DNA of 64,000 nt, taken from positions 62,001 to 126,000 of the forward strand of contig DAOULV010000030.1 of assembly GCA_034416335.1 (NCBI GenBank), written 5' to 3'. The translations under genes and the position numbers were made by a program. The DNA comes from MGML01 sp034416335. GTDB taxonomy: Bacteria > Chloroflexota > Dehalococcoidia > Dehalococcoidales > UBA2162. Every line of letters begins with the position of its first letter. Positions within the stretch are counted from its first letter, which is position 1. The notes under the pieces are model-generated. The model was not told the origin of the DNA. It ran no database searches and saw nothing but the letters and a program-made list of their open reading frames with translations. Shown piece by piece: positions 33,572 to 42,536 of this stretch.

Positions 33572-35062
33572 CTAATGCGTTCCGGTTAGTATGGCACCTT
33601 GCTCCAGCAGAATATCCTGAAGTTCTTTTACGTTATCTTCCATCTGCCGCGGAGATATATTATTTCTGGCACACAGCGCGGCGGCAACACCGGCAGCCTG
33701 GCCGGTCGCTATATTGTCCGGCAATAAATCTCTCTTAAAATCTTCGTTTACCGAGAACAGTTTTCCTGCCATCAGTAAATTCTCAACATTCTTGGGAACA
33801 AGGCTTCGATAGGGGATGTCGTACGAGCCGCCATCTTTCGGTCTGTGATATTTCCGGTTTGGATTGATATTCATAGCCGAACCCGGGTATGCTGTCGAAT
33901 GGAATGGCCCTCCGGTCATCGTCGGCATGGCGCATTTGGCTATAACATCGGGGAATTTCCTTGACTCTTCTACGTCTTCACTTGTTAACTGGTAATCTCC
34001 GACCATGTGTCTACCCTCTCTTGTCCTCATGCCTATGGTGAGTCTGGTGAAATAAGCGTTTTCAAAGCCCGGGAGGTATTTTTTAGCTGCATTCAGAGCA
34101 ATGACAACCTGTCTTCTCGCTTCAGCTTCACCGGTGCTTAACTCCCTGACATCGGTTGCGTCACAGTCAGGTACCTGAGCGGAGTGCTGGAATATCGGCT
34201 GTATATGCCCGCCATCCCGGGGAGTAAAGAAGAAGCCCAGATCTCCGTAAGGATGAAGGTCACCGGCGTCCAGGGCTTTTCTGGTAAGGGCAGGGAAATT
34301 AACGGTTCCCAGTGTTCCGGCCTTAACCAGGTCAGTGATGGATTCGCAATTGTTAAGGTCTTCCAGTCTTTTCTCCCTTGCCGCTTCCTGTTCCGGAGTT
34401 AACCGTCCGCCCGGAATATCGCCGAGATATTGGTCAGGATTTGCCTTATAGTATGCGGTTACCTTATCCCAGTCTACTCCGTCCATATGGAAGGTTATCG
34501 AGGGAGGATCTATCTCTTCTTTCGTCCTGTCGACCTTGGAATGCGGAACACCGGCCCTCGCCGCCAGATCACCTTCACCGGAAGTCTCGATAATCACCTT
34601 ACCCATAATGGCCATTCTTCCGGAAGTATTCTCAACTACAACGCCTTGAGCCTCGTCGCCTTCCGTGATAATCTCTACAGCCAGCGAGTGCATAAGCAGT
34701 TCGACGTTGTTCTCTCTCATCATTTCGAAGATGAGGAGCCCCCACCAGTCCGGATCAACAAAAGTGTATGCATTATTGAAGTTTCGGTTCTCGGGGCTGG
34801 GGTATGGCAAGGCATGCCCTTCTTTCTCCAGCCGGTGATGAGTCTCCTCTACAAGACCGGCGATAATCTGCTCGCCGCGATCATTCCATAAATGGGAGAA
34901 AGCCCATCCTGGTGGGCCTGAGACATTCATCATTCCCCCCAGAATGCCAAGACGTTCGATAAGAACCGTTTTTGCCCCAACCCGGGCTGATGCTATGGCA
35001 GCAGCACATCCGGATACTCCCCCACCAATTACTACTACATCGTAATCACCATAGGTCTCCAT
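33572..35062 (-). CDS. FAD-dependent oxidoreductase (PF12831-type)
   Basis: 496 residues from the preferred start at 35062, which has the ribosome site GGAGGGG 7 nt upstream and gives METYGDYDVVVIGGGVSG. An in-frame ATG farther up (35149) adds 29 residues without a ribosome site. The N-terminal Rossmann motif is VVIGGGVSGCAAAIASARVGAKTVLIE, then LGGMMNVSGP. The middle has VIIETSGEGDLAARAGVPHSKV, and the C-terminal FAD motif is NLLMAGKLFSVNE...NIATGQAAGVAAALC. The family includes putative fumarate-reductase-like and carotenoid-type oxidases; the substrate is unknown. Confidence 0.88.
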   Translation of the reverse strand: METYGDYDVVVIGGGVSGCAAAIASARVGAKTVLIERLGILGGMMNVSGPPGWAFSHLWNDRGEQIIAGLVEETHHRLEKEGHALPYPSPENRNFNNAYTFVDPDWWGLLIFEMMRENNVELLMHSLAVEIITEGDEAQGVVVENTSGRMAIMGKVIIETSGEGDLAARAGVPHSKVDRTKEEIDPPSITFHMDGVDWDKVTAYYKANPDQYLGDIPGGRLTPEQEAAREKRLEDLNNCESITDLVKAGTLGTVNFPALTRKALDAGDLHPYGDLGFFFTPRDGGHIQPIFQHSAQVPDCDATDVRELSTGEAEARRQVVIALNAAKKYLPGFENAYFTRLTIGMRTREGRHMVGDYQLTSEDVEESRKFPDVIAKCAMPTMTGGPFHSTAYPGSAMNINPNRKYHRPKDGGSYDIPYRSLVPKNVENLLMAGKLFSVNEDFKRDLLPDNIATGQAAGVAAALCARNNISPRQMEDNVKELQDILLEQGAILTGTH

Positions 35063-35405
35063 TTTTATCCCCTCCATATAAGTCTGCACGTTATGATTCG
35101 TAGTCAGGATATATAATTTAGCGGTTTCTTTATGGGAATGCAAACTCAAATGGTGGAATTTCTCCGGTCTGTCTTAAATTCGTAGTCTGAGTGTGAAAAT
35201 CACTTGTTTTTAAGATAATTCGAGCTCGATTTATGTTCCATTCTGCAGGCATAATTAGTCTACGTTTCTCAGTAAAATAGTCACCGGTTTAATACCTATA
35301 CCGCATAAACTTAAAGAATCATCACATACCTATGGAGTAGTTGGCAATATTGATGCCGAATCATTTGCATTAGTCCCAGATTCACGTGGGTATGGTTTTG
35401 AGGCT
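35063..35405. other. Intergenic stretch without recognised features
   Basis: 343 bp, AT-rich. Only the upstream region of the FAD oxidoreductase (ribosome site at its left edge) is identifiable. No reading frame, repeat or hairpin worth naming was seen. Confidence 0.5.
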
Positions 35406-35909
35406 TTATCTTCTAAAGATGTATTTTTTCCCTAGATCAGATATTCGCTTCTTATGTTCTTTGTTACCGAATTTCGTTTTGATACTGTCTGGAAGAAAAC
35501 GACACAGAATTCCAGCTTGACTGTCGCCTAGCCTAAATACAATCTCCTCATCTTCAGTAACTAATTCAATTATGCTATCACCACCTGCTGGTTGAATATT
35601 AATCTCTTTGAGTGTATTAAAAGGGAGTGAGTGGATGATTCTACTCTGATTAATAATCTTTTGTGAATCTGCCGAAGGCCCAAAAAAACTCTCTCCTCCC
35701 AACAGCTTTTTCCCATTGTTTGACCAAGCTGAAGTCTCCATTCCAAATATCCCTTCTGAAGGAACGAAAAAGAAGACGATCTGGAAAAAAGAATGAATGA
35801 ATCTAATGGTATTATTGAGAGACTGGTGAATAATTCTTCCAGAAGTAACTATCAAATCGGCATTACTTACTCTGACACAACACAATACTTTTTCAATTCC
35901 GCTATCCAT
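35406..35909 (-). CDS. Hypothetical protein, perhaps with a PH-like domain
   Basis: 167 residues, not recognised. A hydrophobic patch (IHSFFQIVFFFVPSEGIFG) near residues 38-56 is too short and polar-edged to be a sure membrane helix. The later part, SRIIHSLPFNTLKEINIQPAGGDSIIELVTEDEEIVFRL, has the alternating pattern of a PH-like or bacterial PH domain. The ribosome site before ATG is AAGGAGGG. It sits alone between the FAD oxidoreductase and rnpB, inside the interval bounded by the rnpB repeats. Confidence 0.55.
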   Translation of the reverse strand: MDSGIEKVLCCVRVSNADLIVTSGRIIHQSLNNTIRFIHSFFQIVFFFVPSEGIFGMETSAWSNNGKKLLGGESFFGPSADSQKIINQSRIIHSLPFNTLKEINIQPAGGDSIIELVTEDEEIVFRLGDSQAGILCRFLPDSIKTKFGNKEHKKRISDLGKKYIFRR

Positions 35910-36238
35910 ATCGAACCCTCCTTATCGGATGTTAAGCACCATATATAAGTTTAAAGATACATTCGGATACGAAGATTATAGCATTCCTAGCGATAGCAAA
36001 CTATCCCTATCATTCATACCTGTGGCAACACCTCCTGTCTATCTCAATTCCATATTTGAGAAGAGTGATACATCCGCTTGGGTTTAAGTGTGATGTAAAA
36101 GATAAGGTCATACCATTCGGGTTCATGTAAGGCTGGTCTTCAGCAAAAGGTAGACAATTCTGTAAACTAGGCTCTGCAAGGAGGGTAGAAGATGAGAAAT
36201 TTCCTTTTTTTGTTTTTTGGGTCAGGTGAGAGTAAAGG

Positions 36239-36270
36239 GGCGCGGCTTGGCCTTTAGCCAACGCCGCGCC
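36239..36270 (-). terminator. Hairpin directly downstream of rnpB
   Basis: GGCGCGGC-TTGG and its complement form a GC-rich stem of about 12 bp with one unpaired base around the loop CCTTTAG. On the minus strand it begins 1 base after the rnpB 3' end and is followed by CCCTTTACTC, a poor U-tract. Probably the rnpB terminator. The duplicated fragment at 22863 lacks this hairpin. Confidence 0.6.
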
Positions 36271-36271
36271 T

Positions 36272-36636
36272 GGGTTAAGTAAACCTGTAAGCCGAGTTCT
36301 GTATTCGCCGAAGGCGAACGGTGACCATCTATCTAGCCCCGGAGTTACCCCCGGAGTCAAGCGACCAACCCGGGGACCGAGCCGGACATCCCGTATATCC
36401 CTCTATTCGGTCTTGCTCCAGATGGGGTTTGCCCAGCCGGCCGGTCACCCGACCGCTGGTGAGCTCTTACCTCACCATTTCACCCTTATCCGCCTACGCC
36501 AAGGCTTCGGCGGACGGTATGTTTCTGTGGCACTGTCCGTAGGGTTGCCCCTCCTGGGTGTTACCCAGCATCCTGTCCGGTAGAGCTCGGACTTTCCTCC
36601 CGCCGAAGGCGGGCGGTCACCCGGTTTACTTAACCC
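36272..36636 (-). ncRNA. rnpB: RNase P RNA (bacterial class A)
   Basis: Catalytic RNA that trims tRNA 5' ends. The minus strand starts GGGTTAAGTAAACC and ends with its exact complement GGTTTACTTAACCC, forming a 14-bp P1 helix. Conserved regions are present: GAGGAAAGTCCGAGCTC (CR I) near the 5' end, ACAGAAACATACC further on, and TACAGAACTCGGCTTACAGG at the 3' end. Length is about 365 nt, a normal size. One loop contains TCCGCC and GGCGGA flanking a hairpin, similar to family A repeats. Its 3' end is duplicated in degenerate form at 22863-22946. Confidence 0.95.
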
Positions 36637-36642
36637 ATTTCC

Positions 36643-36671
36643 ACTGTAGAGTAGAAATACGTATTAGTCAA
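36643..36671 (-). promoter_or_regulatory. Sigma-70 promoter of rnpB
   Basis: Minus-strand TTGACT (36666-36671), a 17-bp spacer and TACAGT (36643-36648). The -10 lies 6 bases before the GGGTTAAG that starts P1, so the RNA 5' end is near 36636. Confidence 0.8.
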
Positions 36672-36853
36672 TAACAGATGTAAAAACAGGCTGCTTCAAT
36701 ATCGGAAAACTGCCTTCAGTTTTATTGACAAACCGATTCCTCTCGTCCATAATTTATCCTGATTCGCGACCCTTTCAAATGCATTGTTTTTACAATTTGT
36801 TTTAAACAAGGGCGGACTGTCATTGTTGAGAATTATAAGGAGGTGTGAGTGCC

Positions 36854-37861
36854 GTGAAAGCTGCAGTATTGGTTGAACCGTATAAGCTGGAAGTACAGGA
36901 CGTACCCGAACCGGAAATGGCTCCCGACCAGATAAAGGTAAAGATTGCGTATGCCGGTATCTGCGGTACCGATCCCGAAATTGTCGAAGGCAGATTTATT
37001 CCCCCCGAGTGGGAACCGGGGCCGAATATCATAGGACACGAGGCTGCCGGTACCATAGCCGCAATAGGTTCTGAAATCAAAGGTGATTTTAAAGTGGGGC
37101 AGAAAGTTGCCATGAATTTCAGGAGCTCCTGCGGGGCCTGTTACTACTGCAACAATATGATGGAGCATTTCTGCGAGAGATTTTCACCCAGTACCGGCGC
37201 AATGGCTGAATATGCCGTGTATAAAGAGAATTGCGTGTTTCCGCTTCCGGAGGACACTCCCCTCGATATAGGAGCGTTCGTCGAACCGGTAGCCGTCGCC
37301 GTTCATATGATGGATATCGCTGATATGAAGATAGGCGATAGCGTGATGATTACCGGCGGTGGTGCTATCGGTCAACTGCTGCTTCAGTTCGCTATAAAAT
37401 CAGGCGCTTCGAGAGTCCTGCTTTCCGAGCCTGTCGAAGCCAAGAGAAAACTGGCAAAACAGATGGGCGCTGACGTCGTGGTAGACCCTCTGAATGAGGA
37501 CCTGAAAGAGGCGGCGATGGAACTTACCGACGGCAGAGGATTTAACCTTTGCCTGGAAGCCAGTGGCATCCCCGGTGTTGCCAAGGAACTCGTTTATCTT
37601 GCTGAGAGCTGCGGCACGATTCTCTGGTGCGCTGTTTACCCTTCCGACATCGAGATAGGCGTACCGCCTTTTTATATGTACCAGAAAGAACTTACGATTA
37701 AGTCGGTCCTGGTCTCGCCGTATTCATTCATCAGAGCAGCCAACATGCTGCCGAGGCTGGACCTGCAGCCGTTAATCACGGTTTATCCGATAGGAGATGT
37801 GGTACAGGCATTTGCCGACCATAAAGCCGGCAAAGCCATAAAGGTAATGTTGAGAATGTAG
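36854..37861 (+). CDS. Zinc-dependent medium-chain alcohol dehydrogenase
   Basis: 335 residues, NAD(P)-dependent oxidation of a polyol or secondary alcohol (threonine or sorbitol dehydrogenase group). The GTG at 36854 is preferred: it has AAGGAGG 10 nt upstream and gives MKAAVLVEPYKLEV; an earlier GTG at 36845 is too close to the ribosome site. Catalytic zinc motif CGTDPEIVEG and GHEAAGTIAAIG, structural zinc motif CGACYYCNNMMEHFC, NAD motif VMITGGGAIGQLLLQFA. It begins the ADH-zinc ribbon-transketolase run. Confidence 0.92.
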   Translation: MKAAVLVEPYKLEVQDVPEPEMAPDQIKVKIAYAGICGTDPEIVEGRFIPPEWEPGPNIIGHEAAGTIAAIGSEIKGDFKVGQKVAMNFRSSCGACYYCNNMMEHFCERFSPSTGAMAEYAVYKENCVFPLPEDTPLDIGAFVEPVAVAVHMMDIADMKIGDSVMITGGGAIGQLLLQFAIKSGASRVLLSEPVEAKRKLAKQMGADVVVDPLNEDLKEAAMELTDGRGFNLCLEASGIPGVAKELVYLAESCGTILWCAVYPSDIEIGVPPFYMYQKELTIKSVLVSPYSFIRAANMLPRLDLQPLITVYPIGDVVQAFADHKAGKAIKVMLRM

Positions 37862-37882
37862 CCGGGAAAAAGGAGGTTATTT

Positions 37883-38095
37883 ATGACTGAAACTATCAGA
37901 TGCAGCAACTGCGATATGCTGCTGTACTTCGGAGAAGAGATAGACAGGCGGCTCTACATGAGAGCTATCCCGTCCGAAGAAACCGTTCTGGGTTTTTATA
38001 ATAATACCTGTCCGCAATGCGGCAAGGAGATATCGGTGGATTCGGTTAATATCACGAAGAAAGGACGGAAAACATGGCAGCAAGCGAGCAGTTAA
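37883..38095 (+). CDS. Small zinc-ribbon protein
   Basis: 70 residues with two CxxC motifs, RCSNCDMLL and NTCPQCGKEI, enough for one zinc ribbon. Family unknown. The ribosome site is AAAAAGGAGGTTATTT. Its 3' end overlaps the transketolase N-subunit gene by 22 bases, so it is coupled to it; a role as an extra subunit or regulator of that enzyme is a guess. Confidence 0.75.
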   Translation: MTETIRCSNCDMLLYFGEEIDRRLYMRAIPSEETVLGFYNNTCPQCGKEISVDSVNITKKGRKTWQQASS

Positions 38096-38976
38096 TCAAA
38101 GAATTGCGTGAAAAATACAATACCGTAATGCATAATATGTTCGAACTCCTGGACAACAGTCTGTCCGGTCACACCGGCGGCTCGATGTCTATGCTGGATA
38201 TAATTATAGCCCTGTATTTTCATCATCTGAAGCTTCATCCCACCGATTACGACTGGCCGGAAAGAGACAGAATGGTCCTTTCAAAAGCTCATTGCTGCGA
38301 AGCTATATATTCGACGCTGGTTGAAATCGGGTACGTGCCGCGGGAAGCACTGAAAGGCTATAACGAATACGGCGAAACTTTCCAGGGTCACGCCGACCGC
38401 TGGGCGACTCCCGGAATGGACTACTCAGGCGGTTCGTTAGGCCAGGGACTGTCTTTCGCTGCCGGTCTGGCTATGGCAGAGAAGCTGAAGGTTGAATATA
38501 ATCCCCCGGAATTCAGTATCCCGCAGTTCCTTCCGAGATTGAAAACAAAGCATAATCCGCTATACCGGACATTCTGTATTCTCGGCGACGGTGAATGTAA
38601 CGAAGGCCAGGTTTGGGAAGCGGCGATGTTTGCCAACAAGTTTAAGCTGGACAACCTGATTGCTATCGTAGACTATAACAAGTTCAGCCTGGACGGCCCT
38701 TCCGAGGAAATTATGCCCCTGTCACCTTTCGCTGACAAGTGGAAATCATTTGGCTGGTGGGTAAAAGAAATAGACGGCCATAATATGAGAGAAATATTGG
38801 ACACGCTGGCGCTTGCCAATAATCTTTACGGTGACGGGAAACCCAAGTGCATTATCGCTCATACCGTAAAAGGTCACGGGATACCGGCCTGGGAAGAGAC
38901 ACACGTTCATCTGGCCCGTGGTGTTGGTGTTGAAGTCGGTGTCGCTCAAGGGAGGGAGCTTTATGGGAAAGTATAA
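38074..38976 (+). CDS. Transketolase, N-terminal (TPP-binding) subunit
   Basis: 300 residues, one half of a split transketolase. It has the N-terminal HTGGSMSMLDIIIALYFHHLKL (substrate-binding His) and the TPP motif GDGECNEGQVWEAAMFANKFKLDNLIAIVDYNKF. The C-terminal half lies in the next gene. Split transketolases of this kind occur in archaea and many anaerobes; they may serve pentose metabolism or act on other ketoses. The product is likely a heterotetramer with the next gene. Confidence 0.93.
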   Translation: MAASEQLIKELREKYNTVMHNMFELLDNSLSGHTGGSMSMLDIIIALYFHHLKLHPTDYDWPERDRMVLSKAHCCEAIYSTLVEIGYVPREALKGYNEYGETFQGHADRWATPGMDYSGGSLGQGLSFAAGLAMAEKLKVEYNPPEFSIPQFLPRLKTKHNPLYRTFCILGDGECNEGQVWEAAMFANKFKLDNLIAIVDYNKFSLDGPSEEIMPLSPFADKWKSFGWWVKEIDGHNMREILDTLALANNLYGDGKPKCIIAHTVKGHGIPAWEETHVHLARGVGVEVGVAQGRELYGKV

Positions 38977-39937
38977 TGAATACGTAGAGATAGGCGAACC
39001 CAGGGCACCGAACGAGGGCTTTGAACCTGCAATGATAGAAATGGCCCAGAAACACGAAAATATCATTCTGGTCCTCGAGGATATGGGCTTTACCGGCTTG
39101 AAGTGGTTCCAGGAAAACGCTCCTCACCGGATTATCGAGTGCGGTGTCGCAGAAGCCAGCGCCGCAGTTATGGCTGGCGCTCTTGCCTCGGAGGGATTTA
39201 TTCCGTTCGTTCATAGCTTTGATTTTGCGTTGGTAGGCAGGGCTTATAACCAGATCCGCCAGAGTATCCTGGTCGACCGCTTTAATGTGAAGCTGTTGGG
39301 CAGGGGAGGAGCCTGGGGCGACACCGGGGTTTCACACAATTCGATGGAAACCCTGAGTTATCTTCGCTGTTTGCCTAACCTGTTGATTCTAAACGTGTCC
39401 GACGCAATACAGGCAAGGAAGGCGTTTATCGCCATGACAAAGTATATCGGTCCTGCCTATATCCGGCAGGAAGCCGGTCCAGTCCCTCCGTCCATATATA
39501 CCGAGGACTTACCTTTTCAACTTGGGAAAGCATATTCAATCAAGGACGGTAAGGACGCGACTATTATTGCCAGCGGTCTGATGGTTGGTACCGCCGTCAT
39601 GGCTGAGGATATCCTGGAAAAAGAAGGATATAATGTGGGAATCCTGGATATATCCACCATCAAACCGATAGATGAAGAAGCGATTATTAAGGCTTCCGAA
39701 AATACCGGTGCCATCGTTACCGCCGAGAACAATACCATCATCGGCGGACTGGGTGAAGCTGTCGCAGGGGTAATCTCCGAGTATGCTCCGTGTCCGGTGA
39801 TACGGTTCGGTGTCGAGGATGAGTTCAGCCAGTCGGGAAGAGATTCCGATGTCAGGGGCAAACTGGCCGGTCACTTTGCTCTAACGCCTGAAGACCTGGC
39901 TGTTTCGGTAAAGGAAGCGATAGCGAAGAAGCACTAA
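38963..39937 (+). CDS. Transketolase, C-terminal (pyrimidine-binding) subunit
   Basis: 324 residues. The ATG at 38963 (MGKYNEYVEIG) has GGGAGG upstream; it overlaps the N-subunit by 14 bases. It has the pyrimidine-domain pattern RIIECGVAEASAAVMAGALASEGFIPFVHSFDFALVGRAYNQIRQS and VTAENNTIIGGLGEAVAG in the C-domain. The catalytic Glu is in IIECGVAE. Tightly coupled to the N-subunit. Confidence 0.93.
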   Translation: MGKYNEYVEIGEPRAPNEGFEPAMIEMAQKHENIILVLEDMGFTGLKWFQENAPHRIIECGVAEASAAVMAGALASEGFIPFVHSFDFALVGRAYNQIRQSILVDRFNVKLLGRGGAWGDTGVSHNSMETLSYLRCLPNLLILNVSDAIQARKAFIAMTKYIGPAYIRQEAGPVPPSIYTEDLPFQLGKAYSIKDGKDATIIASGLMVGTAVMAEDILEKEGYNVGILDISTIKPIDEEAIIKASENTGAIVTAENNTIIGGLGEAVAGVISEYAPCPVIRFGVEDEFSQSGRDSDVRGKLAGHFALTPEDLAVSVKEAIAKKH

Positions 39938-39942
39938 TATCT

Positions 39943-40048
39943 AAATACTAAACCCTAAGCAATATCGAATTACTAATCTCAAAACACGAGATTATTTGCC
40001 AGTGCTGTGAATTTGTTTAGAGTTTAGATATTAGAATTTAGTATTTGT
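39943..40048. repeat. Inverted repeat between convergent genes
   Basis: AAATACTAAA (39943-39952) and TTTAGTATTT (40039-40048) are complementary, and CTAAACTCTAAA-like blocks are repeated between them, in a 110-bp AT-rich gap between the convergent transketolase and epimerase genes. It may act as a bidirectional terminator or be a repeat remnant. Confidence 0.4.
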
Positions 40049-41022
40049 TATTTCATCGGTTCCATTCCGGCTTCGAGCCGGGCGTCGTTGATGTGTATCT
40101 TTATGGCTTTTTCGAGCGGCATACAGGAAAAGCCGAAGTCCTCGATAGCTCTTGCCATACTCACTTTCCACGGCAGGCCGCCTCCACCCCTTCCCATCAT
40201 CGGCGGTTCTTTTGTACCCATTTCAATCTGAGCTTCCGGTATATATTTCTTTACCATGTCTACCACGTCCTGTACGCCGGTGGGCGGTCCCCCGACATTG
40301 TATACCGGGTGCGGCGAAGATGGCGCTTTGATGAGAATTCGGGTGAACTCGCCGAGATCATCGGCAGCTACCAGAGAAGTAAGCCCTGTCATCTTATATT
40401 CGAATTTATACGGTTTTCCCACTGCGGCAGCCGAAGGCATGTCGGACCAGTACTGTGCCGGTGACCTTCCGCCGTGCCCGTAACCGATGCAAGGGCGGAC
40501 GCCTGTAAAACTCATTCCGTACTGCTGACCGTACTGGTCGGCAAGTATCTCGGCGAACCTTTTACATACTGCATAGGAATGGCTGGGTACCAGGATATCG
40601 TCTTCCACTATGTCCCGGTCGCCGTAGAAGTCCTGCGGACCGTAAACGGTCTCGGAACTGGCATAGACCACTCTTTTAACGCCCATCAGTCGGGCGGCTT
40701 CGAAAGCGTTACACATACCCAGGGCGTTTACCTTCGTACTGAGACGCGGGTCGGTATTGACCGCCATACCCATCACGAATGCCCAGTTTACAAGACCGTC
40801 GGCGGGATGTAGTGCCAGAGCGTTCAGGATATCCTCCAGGTCAGAGACGTCACCGCGGACGAAGTTGAACCTGTCGCTGTGTTTCTCGATGGTCTTCATA
40901 AACCATTCCTGCGGCGGTGCCAGGTCGACCGACGTTACCCCGGTAATATCAGGGTCTTCAAGCAGGTGGGCGATTGTCTTGCGTCCGAAGAGTCCACTTC
41001 CACCGATAACTGTTACATCCAT
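40048..41022 (-). CDS. NAD-dependent epimerase/dehydratase
   Basis: 324-residue extended short-chain dehydrogenase. N-terminal motif VTVIGGSGLFGRKTIAHLL, and the catalytic Ser/Tyr/Lys as VVYASSETVYG and SHSYAVCKRFAE. The C-terminal part binds the sugar or acid substrate. The substrate is not readable. It is upstream of nothing on its strand except the larA-like gene 84 bp away, with which it may form an operon. Confidence 0.88.
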   Translation of the reverse strand: MDVTVIGGSGLFGRKTIAHLLEDPDITGVTSVDLAPPQEWFMKTIEKHSDRFNFVRGDVSDLEDILNALALHPADGLVNWAFVMGMAVNTDPRLSTKVNALGMCNAFEAARLMGVKRVVYASSETVYGPQDFYGDRDIVEDDILVPSHSYAVCKRFAEILADQYGQQYGMSFTGVRPCIGYGHGGRSPAQYWSDMPSAAAVGKPYKFEYKMTGLTSLVAADDLGEFTRILIKAPSSPHPVYNVGGPPTGVQDVVDMVKKYIPEAQIEMGTKEPPMMGRGGGGLPWKVSMARAIEDFGFSCMPLEKAIKIHINDARLEAGMEPMK

Positions 41023-41106
41023 CTTTCCCTCCTTATCTCAAGCAGCTTTCATTAACGGGTATATCTTATACCGGTGAGGGAAAATACTCAAACAGGGGAT
41101 TTGTTC

Positions 41107-42375
41107 TTATCGTGTTAGTGGAATTACCAGCGGCCCTTCAGGGATGACAGCTACAGAAGCATCAGATCCAAGTCTGTTGAAAGCGTCTTCGAGGGCCTGT
41201 TCCAGGGTGACGAACGGGGTCATCAACATATCGCGGATAATGCGTTCATCCATTTCCGAGACAACATAGATATCATTCTTGCACTGGATATTCGCCAGAA
41301 TCTGGTTCTGCCACTGTACGCCGGCGGGGTGTTCGTCACTAATTCTGCCAAGGACTTCTTCCGGGGATTTTGCCGACCGGTGAAGCTCTACGAATTCATC
41401 CGGTCCGGCACCATCATAGCAGGCAGAACAAATAATGATTATCCCGCCGTCTCTGGTGAAATGGGCAGCCGTTTCCATCCCCTTGACCGACTGGTAGAGG
41501 TCGAGGTCCAGGGGGGCGCCGCTGTTGGTGGTGATGGTAATATCCGCCTGTCGTTCCAGTGCGGCACCGGCGATTTCTCTCTCGATCTCACAGCCCTTTT
41601 CATGTGCCTGAACGAAGTCGCCGGCTACGACGTGGGTCATATCTCCCTTTTTATTAAGAAGGACGTTTACGATGAAGTCGAGTCTGGCGGCTTTTGCCAG
41701 CTCTACCATATCCTCATGAACGGGATTTCCTTTGAGTATACCTGTCTTTGCCAGGGGATGCTCCAGCATACTGCGGCTGTGGTTTTTATAGGCTGCCCGA
41801 ACGGAAAATACGCCGGGGGCGATACTCTTCCTGCCACCGGAAAAACCGGCAAAAAAATGCGGCTCGATGAAACCGGTGCTGATACGGAAATCGGCTTCGA
41901 CCACTTTGCGATTGATATCGATGGGAGTACCCCGTGTAGTGGTACCGAGATTCACGCAGTCATCGACGTTGTGATTGATGACCCGGTAGTTATCGATGAT
42001 ATACTTACCGAGCTTCTTTTCCATTGCCGCATTGTCCAGCGGCGGATGGAGACCGAGGGCGAAGATGATGGTAATATTTTCAGGAGGTATTTTCTTTTCA
42101 AGTTCGGCCAGTATGGGCGGGAGTATCCTGTCCTCGGGGCAGGGACGGGTATTATCGGTGACAATGATTACTATACTATCATTCTCAGTCACACGTTCAG
42201 CCAGAGGTGCACTGCCGGTCGGGTTCCTGAGGGCGGCAAGAATAACTTCCTGTTCGTCATCAAGCCCCTGGCGCTGGCTTGTTTCAAGAATGCCGGCAAT
42301 GTTTTTCTCCGGGATGCTGACAGTCTTGAATGAATCTCCGTAAGGGAGTTTGATTTGTACGGTCATATCATTCAT
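41107..42375 (-). CDS. LarA-family nickel-pincer racemase/epimerase
   Basis: 422 residues. LarA uses a nickel-pincer nucleotide bound to a lysine to racemise lactate; homologues act on other alpha-hydroxyacids. The key residues are present at the expected places: His110 (ALGLHPPL), His173 (GFIEPHFFAGF), Lys183 (SGGRKSIAPG) and His199 (KNHSRSML). No larB, larC or larE cofactor genes are nearby. With the GlcD/GlcF-like pair at 47.7-50.3 kb, lactate or another 2-hydroxyacid is a reasonable but unproven substrate. Confidence 0.85.
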   Translation of the reverse strand: MNDMTVQIKLPYGDSFKTVSIPEKNIAGILETSQRQGLDDEQEVILAALRNPTGSAPLAERVTENDSIVIIVTDNTRPCPEDRILPPILAELEKKIPPENITIIFALGLHPPLDNAAMEKKLGKYIIDNYRVINHNVDDCVNLGTTTRGTPIDINRKVVEADFRISTGFIEPHFFAGFSGGRKSIAPGVFSVRAAYKNHSRSMLEHPLAKTGILKGNPVHEDMVELAKAARLDFIVNVLLNKKGDMTHVVAGDFVQAHEKGCEIEREIAGAALERQADITITTNSGAPLDLDLYQSVKGMETAAHFTRDGGIIIICSACYDGAGPDEFVELHRSAKSPEEVLGRISDEHPAGVQWQNQILANIQCKNDIYVVSEMDERIIRDMLMTPFVTLEQALEDAFNRLGSDASVAVIPEGPLVIPLTR

Positions 42376-42536
42376 AGTCTCAGTTTCATTCTATCACGCA
42401 GAGTCGGTTATTTGAAAATTCGTTACTCCGATCAGTCAGATTTCAGGCATAATCCTTGGCATCATTCATGTAAATATTAATTTTTAATGAAGTTATTGTT
42501 TTTTTGAAATTTATCTGCTATAGTTGCCGTGAAATG

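Noticed and set aside
35063..35149. N-terminal extension of the FAD oxidoreductase
   Set aside because: The inner ATG at 35062 has a GGAGGGG site and leaves the FAD motif at the usual distance from the start.
36010..36360. 116-codon frame over the rnpB 3' region
   Set aside because: It lies on the rnpB RNA and shares its peptide with the fragment at 22.9 kb only because the RNA gene is duplicated.
22863..36636. A true integrative element with its own integrase between the rnpB copies
   Set aside because: No tyrosine or serine recombinase, relaxase or phage gene was found in the interval; only the repeat geometry suggests insertion.
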